Shown here: one piece after another, positions 6,899 through 11,688 of the stretch
Layout: the number at the start of each line of letters is the position of its first letter
Position numbering within the stretch: the first letter of the stretch is position 1
Assembly (NCBI GenBank): GCA_030666115.1
Contig: DAOUYM010000019.1
Span: forward strand, 1-11,688
Source of the DNA: Candidatus Aenigmatarchaeota archaeon
GTDB taxonomy: Archaea > Aenigmatarchaeota > Aenigmatarchaeia > QMZP01
Length of the DNA: 11,688 nt
Direction of reading: 5' to 3'
The notes under the pieces: model-generated
Told to the model about the DNA's origin: nothing
The model's database searches: none
Seen by the model: only the letters and a program-made list of their open reading frames with translations
Translations under genes and position numbers: made by a program

Positions 6899-7528
6899 AT
6901 GAAGTCCTTCTCCTCTGTAATGACATTTGTTATGTGGGCAACGGGGATAGTATTCGTGCTCTTTTTCTTTGTTGTATTCATATATCCCGCATTCCTGGGC
7001 ATAATACAAGGGGAATGCTGGGGGGTAAACACGCATAACACAATCAAGGCTATAAAATCAGAATTCAAGTCCGTTACTGTTGGTGGGGAGGGTAAGAAGA
7101 TAGGAGTTATTATTGGTGATTGTGTTGATAATATAGCGTTCGTTGATGAAGATACACTCAAGGAATTCTACCTTAACTACTTCATCCCTGCCGATGCAGA
7201 TCAATTGTTCAAGTGCCCGGATGGTTATGGTGTCTATATGATAGCCATACCATACTTCGAGGAAACCAAGAGTGGTCTTGCATTCTGGAAATGGTACAAG
7301 GATCTCATAAAAGAAGAAATTGAAAAGGTATACAAGGAGAAATTTAAGGGTATAAAACCAATCTGTGATATTCTGGATACGTGTGAGAAGTGTCACTACA
7401 ACGGTCCGATAGAGCAAAGGGTGTTGTCGGGATCCAGAAAAAGGGGAGAATCAAGGAAATACTGTATAACCATGAAGAAATTGACTGATGAGAATTTCAA
7501 CATATCCGTTAGTGAAGGAGGCTGCTGA
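6899..7528 (+). CDS. Membrane-anchored Cys-rich protein, unknown (209 aa)
   Basis: Not recognised. One N-terminal membrane helix (about 7-33, with the aromatic-rich core FVLFFFVVFIYPAF) is followed by an exported-looking domain of about 170 residues. It has eight Cys, including ICDILDTCEKC near 155-165 and a Cys as the very last residue (EGGC). The middle contains a mixed Tyr/Phe-rich region (FKCPDGYGVYMIAIPYF) and a charged helix (KDLIKEEIEKVYKEKF). The start ATG lies one TATA-to-start distance from AAATTTAA. The stop TGA overlaps the next ATG by one base (ATGA), and the GGAGG coding for its last residues is the Shine-Dalgarno site of the next gene, so the pair is coupled. Likely a component of the same surface complex. 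Confidence 0.82.
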   Translation: MKSFSSVMTFVMWATGIVFVLFFFVVFIYPAFLGIIQGECWGVNTHNTIKAIKSEFKSVTVGGEGKKIGVIIGDCVDNIAFVDEDTLKEFYLNYFIPADADQLFKCPDGYGVYMIAIPYFEETKSGLAFWKWYKDLIKEEIEKVYKEKFKGIKPICDILDTCEKCHYNGPIEQRVLSGSRKRGESRKYCITMKKLTDENFNISVSEGGC

Positions 7529-7965
7529 TGAGGAGAATGAAAGGCGATGCAGCAGGAGTTCCTGTATCTTTCTCTATCCAGCGGATTTTTCTCATAGTTA
7601 TTGGTTTATTTTTCATAATCATAATCGTCCAGTGGGCCTCTGCAACAGAGGCTGCCATGAAGGTTATTGAAGAAGCAACCATAACCTATACCATAACAAG
7701 TTCTGTGAATGGTTTTTCTGTAGCTGAAAAGGCCAGGATGATTGTAGAATTTAAGACAATATACGACATAGAGATCGAGTGTAAAGAGGAATGCAACATA
7801 AAGGTAACACCTTACAACGGTGGTAAGAAAGGGAAAACGAGTGATGATTTCAAGATAATAGGAAACATACTCCAGAAATCAGTCAAACTTACGAAAGTGG
7901 ATAAGGTTTGTATTGAAAAGGGTTATGAAGACCCTAAAGATAAGGTGGTGATTAAAAAATGCTGA
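7528..7965 (+). CDS. Membrane-anchored small protein, unknown (145 aa)
   Basis: Not recognised. A basic N-terminus (MRRMKGDAAG) precedes a membrane helix at about 20-39 (IFLIVIGLFFIIIIV), then a pilin-like amphipathic stretch with Ala (ASATEAAMKVIEEAT) and a mostly beta-looking domain with four Cys (ECKEEC, VC, and C-terminal KKC). GGAGG at 7517-7521, six bases before the ATG, supports the start. The end overlaps the next gene by seven bases (ATGCTGA), and this overlap also fixes the final Cys codon, so the terminal Cys may be a by-product. The helix-plus-small-domain layout resembles a minor pilin or pseudopilin, but no family signature is visible. Confidence 0.8.
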   Translation: MRRMKGDAAGVPVSFSIQRIFLIVIGLFFIIIIVQWASATEAAMKVIEEATITYTITSSVNGFSVAEKARMIVEFKTIYDIEIECKEECNIKVTPYNGGKKGKTSDDFKIIGNILQKSVKLTKVDKVCIEKGYEDPKDKVVIKKC

Positions 7966-8411
7966 AGGGATCTTCTTTCAATCTTCCATTCACCCTACTT
8001 ATAGCCATAGTAGCTATGCTGGGAGTGTTCTTTGCTGGCATACTATTCATAAAAAGTGTTGGGGATTCTGCAAAGGTAACTGTAACAACAATGGGTTACC
8101 TGAACACAGTGGATGCCGCACACTTCGTTGACGTGTGCCTCAGAGAAGGGAGAGGATATATGCTAGCTTCTGATCTTGATGCTAAAAGCGGTAGTATAGG
8201 CGATCTGTGCAAGGATAAATTCCCCATGCTGTCAGATATATCTGCAAGGGCCAAGGTTATTGATCTCGAGAAGAAGATTGCTGGTGAAGAGAAGACCTGG
8301 TCGTTCGGGTGGTCTGTGGGTTCCAGAGATCCACATCATCAGATATATGTAAACATAAAAGATGGCAACGATATCCATGTCGGGAGGTTATATGTCCAGA
8401 CGGAAACTTAA
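7959..8411 (+). CDS. Pilin-like membrane-anchored protein, unknown (150 aa)
   Basis: Not recognised. MLKGSSFNLPF followed by a membrane helix (about 10-32, TLLIAIVAMLGVFFAGILFI) resembles a class III signal, with possible cutting after LKG. The exported part of about 115 residues contains only two Cys (in VDVCLREG and GDLCKDK), which could form one disulfide. The start is supported by AGGTGGTGA (7943-7951), seven bases upstream, and by the seven-base overlap with the gene before. It overlaps the M23 peptidase gene by 20 bases. Length and layout suit a minor pilin or an adaptor for the peptidases downstream, but this is inferred from context. Confidence 0.8.
   Translation: MLKGSSFNLPFTLLIAIVAMLGVFFAGILFIKSVGDSAKVTVTTMGYLNTVDAAHFVDVCLREGRGYMLASDLDAKSGSIGDLCKDKFPMLSDISARAKVIDLEKKIAGEEKTWSFGWSVGSRDPHHQIYVNIKDGNDIHVGRLYVQTET
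8382..8388 (+). promoter_or_regulatory. Ribosome binding site deciding the M23 peptidase start
   Basis: GGGAGGT sits three bases before ATG 8392, and about five from its GGAGG core to the ATG. In-frame ATGs at 8362 and 8377 lie upstream of or next to it and lack such a site, so 8392 is preferred. Confidence 0.7.
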
Positions 8412-9462
8412 GGGTGGAGGCGTTGAACTTGTTGTAGTAGCTTTTGCGCTGTTCCTTGCCCTGGGAATCATACTCCTGAATCAGGTACTGCTAATGAGCG
8501 GGATAGTTGTCTCAAAGAGAGCAATAGATTCAAACATGTATATAGATGATAGGGGCAGTGAACTTCTTGGTCTTTTCAGATCAGGTGAAAATGATGTTGT
8601 TGCGATGTATAGTCTTGGGGCACTGGCTGCTGATAATCACAACGACTACGTTAAAGATTATATTGAGAGGATAGATGACAGAATCCAGAAGATGGGCGTA
8701 AAACATGAACTGATAATATTCGGGGAATCCCTTGCGTACTACCTTGGAAAGGAAACCAAGACTGAAAAACCAGTGTATACAGAAGTGGCTGCACAGACGT
8801 GCGGCCTGAATGCACCGATATCGGATAACATAGTACTCAAGTGGCCAAGCTCGGGTAAGAAAGTAACATCTGGTTTTGGTTACAGAAGACTAGCTGATAA
8901 ATGCGATTGCCATGGAGGTATTGATGTTGGTGGAGAGAACCTTGATGTTTACGCAGCTGCTGATGGAATTGTTGTGGACATTTACCCCGATCCTGATAAG
9001 GGACAAACACACTGCAAACAGGTAGGTAACTGCCTAAAGATTAAAAAGAATGATAAGGGTTATAGTGATTGTAGATGTAATCATGGTTACGGAAACAGTA
9101 TAGTAATTGATCACGTATTCAATGGAAAAAAATATAGAACGTATTATTATCACCTGAAAGCGGTTGACTCGAAGCTAAGGGTGGGGGGCAGTGTGAAAGC
9201 AGGCGATATCATCGCGAAATCAGGGAACACTGGTTATTCAAGTGGCGCCCACCTGCATTTTGAACTAAGGGGCCGGTCATTCTCAGCAGACAAGGATTCA
9301 ATAAATCCATGTAACCTTTTTGATACAAGTGATTGGACAGGAGACTGCATACATGACTTCCCTGATGAATGTAAGACCTTCAGGGTATACGGTACTTACA
9401 TACCACTGCCCGGTGCCAGGGCTGGTAATGTTAATACAGGGGGGTCGTTGAGAGCATGGTAA
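8392..9462 (+). CDS. Membrane-anchored M23 (LytM-type) zinc endopeptidase
   Basis: Likely peptidoglycan endopeptidase displayed on the outer face of the membrane. Of 356 residues, 11-30 form a membrane helix preceded by RRKLKGGG (pilin-like). Residues 31-150 are a helical stalk region (DDRGSELLGLFRSGENDV), followed by the M23 domain from about 155 (VTSGFGYRR) to 315. Zinc ligands are H174 and D178 in HGGID and H289 in HLHFE; H254 (YYYHL) and H287 match the catalytic His residues of LytM. VYAAADGIVV, GNSIVIDH and VKAGDIIAKSGNTG are typical. Unusual is an insertion at about 200-230 with four Cys, where the family normally passes straight into GYGN. Ten Cys in all. The start was chosen by GGGAGGT rather than the longer 366-residue frame. 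It overlaps both neighbouring genes. Archaea have no peptidoglycan, so the target is probably foreign. Confidence 0.92.
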   Translation: MSRRKLKGGGVELVVVAFALFLALGIILLNQVLLMSGIVVSKRAIDSNMYIDDRGSELLGLFRSGENDVVAMYSLGALAADNHNDYVKDYIERIDDRIQKMGVKHELIIFGESLAYYLGKETKTEKPVYTEVAAQTCGLNAPISDNIVLKWPSSGKKVTSGFGYRRLADKCDCHGGIDVGGENLDVYAAADGIVVDIYPDPDKGQTHCKQVGNCLKIKKNDKGYSDCRCNHGYGNSIVIDHVFNGKKYRTYYYHLKAVDSKLRVGGSVKAGDIIAKSGNTGYSSGAHLHFELRGRSFSADKDSINPCNLFDTSDWTGDCIHDFPDECKTFRVYGTYIPLPGARAGNVNTGGSLRAW

Positions 9463-11048
9463 AGAAAAAAGGGTATTCAATAATAGCTGCAATACTGATC
9501 ATACTTATAGCAGCCACTGCATTACACTCTGCTGGCATTACTTGGAAATGGGGAGAGACAATGGAAAGGAGATCTGATATTGTTTTCCATACATATTCCA
9601 TGAACAACGCGCTTGAACTTGCCAGTCTCTACATGAATGTGTCATTTGATTATTCTGTCTACCAGGCATGTTACGACACACTCGAGACGTTTGACATGAG
9701 CAAGAGTGAGGATGATTTCAAGACAGCACTGGAATTGGGTGTGAAGGAAAATCTCAATCTTTACGCCAAACCTGAATACAGATTCCTGACTGACTACAAG
9801 GTCAGCATATACGAATACGATAGCGTCAAGATTGAAACCCTGAACCCACTAGAGATAAAGGCAACGGCCAGGGATATGTTCATAAAAACGGATGATGATA
9901 TAAGGAAGATTTACATAACAATGGAAAAGGGTTCCAACCTAGAGAAAATCTTCAAGATAGACTGCTACGGGATATACAACAAGGGCAAGGAAATTTACAT
10001 AAACACCAAGGCCACGCTGGGGGAGGAGATCAAAGATAAGGTGGATTCCTGGCCGAAGGGACCAGTTGACACTAAACCGAGTGAGACAGATAAGGGAAAT
10101 GAACTAAAAAGCATAAATGTGGGTTCTGAGAGGGACGAGGGCAACTACCACATAAAACCGGTTTTCGAGGAAGCCAAAGTCAGCATAACATACATAGAAA
10201 ACAGGGCAACCGGGAAGTTCGAGGGTATAAAGTATAAGGTAACAGTGAAACTGAGGGTAACAGTTCAGGACACGAGGACTGATGAGCAGGTGTTCCCGAT
10301 ATACGACGGGACCAAGATCACATTCGCGCCGCTGAGATCAGCATTTGTTTTCAATGTGGATGAAAATGGAGATGTCAAAGTTGAATCAGCTGGTGATGTT
10401 GTGTGGATGGAATCAGGTGATGGTGGGGGATCTGGTCAAACAGAAGAAATTATAACCAAGGACAAGCTTATCGGTAAGGAAGAGTGGTCGGATCTGGTTA
10501 AGATAGATGACCAGCATCTGATTACGGCCAAGCGCGGGCAGACCCTTAAGTTGAGAAAAGATGTATATGATAAAGCCAAAGAGATGATAGATGCTGGAAA
10601 GAATGATGGTGTGAATATTCTGATACTTTCTGCTTACAGAAACTACAACTATCAGCTGGGTATATGGGAGGACAAGAAAACCACGGATACGTTTGAACAC
10701 AGAAAATCAGTAAGTGCCATACCAGGAACCAGTCAGCATCACTGGGGGACTGATATAGACTTCAACTCTGTTTATCTGTCATTCAAGGATTCGGATGAAT
10801 TCAAATGGCTGCAGACCCATGCAAGTAATTATGGTTTTGTGTTGGAATACCCCGAAAGTAATCCTGAGGGGTATGATTACGAACCCTGGCACTGGACCTA
10901 CAAACCGTTATCAGATGTTATGAAAGAGAAATACATTACAGAGAACGTGAATCTCTGCGAACTTGAGAACGTTGTTAAGGAAATGTACAATGTTGCTCTT
11001 CTGGAAACAATCAGTTGTAATATAAATCTGCCTTTCCACATAGCCTGA
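9456..11048 (+). CDS. Membrane-anchored M15 (VanY-type) D-alanyl-D-alanine carboxypeptidase
   Basis: Likely D,D-carboxypeptidase removing terminal D-Ala from peptidoglycan stem peptides. 530 residues: MVKKKG followed by YSIIAAILIILIAA (helix about 7-26) looks like a class III signal cut after Gly6. Residues about 30-325 form an exported region of unknown fold; a Gly-rich linker (GDGGGSG, near 325) leads to the M15B domain (about 345-495). Its motifs are complete: SAYR (392-395, substrate-side Arg), PGTSQHHWGTDIDF with zinc ligands H428 and D435, and EPWHW with catalytic E476 and zinc ligand H479. The roughly 40-residue C-terminal tail has two Cys. The ATG overlaps the M23 stop by seven bases, so the two peptidases are made together. 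Alternative D,D- or L,D-dipeptidase specificity (VanX-like) is less likely given the VanY-type motif spacing. Confidence 0.92.
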   Translation: MVKKKGYSIIAAILIILIAATALHSAGITWKWGETMERRSDIVFHTYSMNNALELASLYMNVSFDYSVYQACYDTLETFDMSKSEDDFKTALELGVKENLNLYAKPEYRFLTDYKVSIYEYDSVKIETLNPLEIKATARDMFIKTDDDIRKIYITMEKGSNLEKIFKIDCYGIYNKGKEIYINTKATLGEEIKDKVDSWPKGPVDTKPSETDKGNELKSINVGSERDEGNYHIKPVFEEAKVSITYIENRATGKFEGIKYKVTVKLRVTVQDTRTDEQVFPIYDGTKITFAPLRSAFVFNVDENGDVKVESAGDVVWMESGDGGGSGQTEEIITKDKLIGKEEWSDLVKIDDQHLITAKRGQTLKLRKDVYDKAKEMIDAGKNDGVNILILSAYRNYNYQLGIWEDKKTTDTFEHRKSVSAIPGTSQHHWGTDIDFNSVYLSFKDSDEFKWLQTHASNYGFVLEYPESNPEGYDYEPWHWTYKPLSDVMKEKYITENVNLCELENVVKEMYNVALLETISCNINLPFHIA

Positions 11049-11068
11049 TTCTCTCTGGTAAGTAAATC

Positions 11069-11075
11069 TTTAAAA
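11069..11075 (+). promoter_or_regulatory. TATA-like box of the alba gene
   Basis: TTTAAAA within AAATCTTTAAAATC is the best TATA match in the region before alba. Initiation about 26 bases on, near 11098, would give a leader of about 80 bases, in contrast to the short or absent leaders of other genes here. Confidence 0.45.
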
Positions 11076-11117
11076 TCTAACATCCTAATTAGAAGTAAGT
11101 ACCAGTGATTCTATAAT

Positions 11118-11172
11118 TCAGGAGGCGCAGGTTGGAAACCTGACCTGCGTCAATAGAACAAGTCAGGAGGCG
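11118..11172 (+). repeat. Duplicated TCAGGAGGCG block in the alba leader
   Basis: The ten bases TCAGGAGGCG occur at 11118-11127 and again at 11163-11172. The second copy is the Shine-Dalgarno site of alba (GGAGG eight bases before ATG 11179). The first lies 45 bases upstream, directly against the hairpin, and could act as a ribosome standby or decoy site or be the relic of a local duplication. Confidence 0.6.
11126..11149 (+). promoter_or_regulatory. Hairpin with two alternative pairings in the alba leader
   Basis: CGCAGGT (11126-11132) pairs perfectly with ACCTGCG (11143-11149), leaving a ten-base loop. Alternatively CAGGTT (11128-11133) pairs with AACCTG (11137-11142) around GGA. The same left arm is used, so the two forms exclude each other. 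The larger stem begins inside the first GGAGGCG copy. This may be a translational control element of alba; a terminator of the upstream operon is less likely, as no T-run follows. Confidence 0.45.
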
Positions 11173-11178
11173 AAATCT

Positions 11179-11643
11179 ATGGCAGGAAAGCAGAAGAAGG
11201 CAAAAGAAGCGAGGAAGGAAGCAAGGAGAGAAGCGAGGAAAGAAGCGAGCGAGAAGAAGGAAACGAGTGATAAAAAGGAAGTAAGCGAGAAAGCTGAAGC
11301 AAAGGAGCAGAAAGAAGCAGTTGAGCAAAAAGAAACAGGCGAGCAGAAAAGTGATGTGAAGGCACAGAGGGTAAGGATGGATGACAACATCGTCTACGTT
11401 GGGAAGAAGCCAACGATGTCGTATGTCCTTGCAGTGATAACCCAGTTCTCTGGCGGCATTCCAGAGGTCAACGTAAAGGCCCGCGGAAGATCGATATCAA
11501 GGGCAGTGGATGTTGTTGAGGTTGTCAGGAACAGGTTCGTGCAGGGCGTCAAGTACAGCATAGACATCGGCACAGAGGAAATACAGGATGAACAGAGGAG
11601 CAGGATAAACGTCTCTACCATTACGATAAAACTGACCAAGTGA
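11179..11643 (+). CDS. albA: Alba-family chromatin protein with long charged N-terminal tail
   Basis: DNA/RNA-binding protein that coats archaeal chromatin as a dimer. Of 154 residues, about 68-152 are a complete Alba domain: [17 protein letters not shown] with the Lys pair 76-77 matching the DNA-contacting, acetylation-regulated Lys region of Sulfolobus Alba, [22 protein letters not shown], and the C-terminal strand ending [12 protein letters not shown]. Typical Alba proteins start about ten residues before the domain. Here residues 1-65 form an extra tail of EARK-like four-residue repeats, then KKE/EQKE units, rich in Lys, Glu, Ala and Arg, with no Cys and almost no hydrophobic residues apart from Ala. 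This may form a single charged helix or a flexible histone-like tail. The start is fixed by GGAGG eight bases upstream. Separated from the surface operon by about 130 bases with its own TATA-like box. Confidence 0.93.
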   Translation: MAGKQKKAKEARKEARREARKEASEKKETSDKKEVSEKAEAKEQKEAVEQKETGEQKSDVKAQRVRMDDNIVYVGKKPTMSYVLAVITQFSGGIPEVNVKARGRSISRAVDVVEVVRNRFVQGVKYSIDIGTEEIQDEQRSRINVSTITIKLTK

Positions 11644-11688
11644 TTGGATCAGGTAATTGAGAAACTGAGAAGGGATAAACTGAGAAGA
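11644..11688 (+). CDS. Possible start of a further gene, cut by window edge
   Basis: Directly after the alba TGA, and in the same frame, TTG 11644 opens a frame running to the window end, reading (M)DQVIEKLRRDKLRR; the other two forward frames contain stops here. The composition looks like the charged helix at the start of a cytoplasmic protein. There is no clear Shine-Dalgarno site, and 15 codons are too few to identify anything. The 11-base repeat AAACTGAGAAG (11662-11672, 11677-11687) merely encodes the repeated KLRR. Confidence 0.3.
   Translation, partial: MDQVIEKLRRDKLRR

Noticed and set aside
8362..8391. Upstream start at 8362 for the M23 peptidase
   Set aside because: The GGGAGGT site just before ATG 8392 lies inside this extension, and the extra residues (MATISMSGGY) add nothing recognisable before the pilin-like N-terminus.
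11179..11413. Several minus-strand open frames opposite the alba tail
   Set aside because: Shadows of low-complexity Lys/Glu codons; no start signal or family motif.
11662..11687. 11-base direct repeat AAACTGAGAAG as a mobile-element or attachment site
   Set aside because: Explained by a repeated KLRR in the only open frame; no matching copy seen at the other edge of the AT-rich module.
1..11688. CRISPR array, rRNA, tRNA, transposase or integrase
   Set aside because: No regularly spaced repeats, no cloverleaf-like segment and no such protein motifs were seen on reading both strands.

Overview
The window comes from an archaeon. The evidence is a geranylgeranylglyceryl-phosphate synthase gene (archaeal ether lipids), an Alba chromatin protein, an archaeal-type FtsY, and AT-rich TATA-like boxes about 25 bases upstream of several starts, some giving leaderless transcripts. 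Short pilin-like membrane proteins, Cys-rich surface proteins and a long charged FtsY N-terminus fit a DPANN-type lineage, but the sequence alone cannot fix the phylum. TAA, TGA and TAG are all used as ordinary stops.

Left flank (1-3594) is mostly housekeeping. It holds the 3' end of a type I (Nudix) isopentenyl-diphosphate isomerase (+), ftsY (-), a GGGP synthase gene (-) interrupted by an in-frame TAA at codon 45, and, divergent from it, an NAD-dependent epimerase (+) that looks leaderless. IDI and GGGP synthase belong to the same pathway, isoprenoid ether-lipid synthesis.

The centre (3621-11048) looks like an accessory surface module and is visibly AT-richer than the flanks. A 958-residue Cys-rich membrane-anchored protein runs leftward. 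From a short divergent promoter region, seven genes run rightward: two tiny pilin-like proteins (47 and 52 aa, both ending in LPGL plus one residue), three small proteins with N-terminal membrane segments (209, 145 and 150 aa), a membrane-anchored M23 (LytM-type) peptidase and a membrane-anchored M15 (VanY-type) D,D-carboxypeptidase. The last five overlap end to start, so they are probably translationally coupled. All zinc ligands of both peptidases are present. Since archaea do not make peptidoglycan, the simplest reading is a cell-surface, perhaps pilus-like, apparatus that acts on bacterial cell walls.

Right flank (11049-11688) has a roughly 130-base intergenic region with a TATA-like box, a hairpin with two alternative pairings and a duplicated Shine-Dalgarno block. 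It is followed by an Alba gene with an unusual 65-residue Lys/Glu/Ala/Arg-rich N-terminal tail, and perhaps the first codons of another gene.
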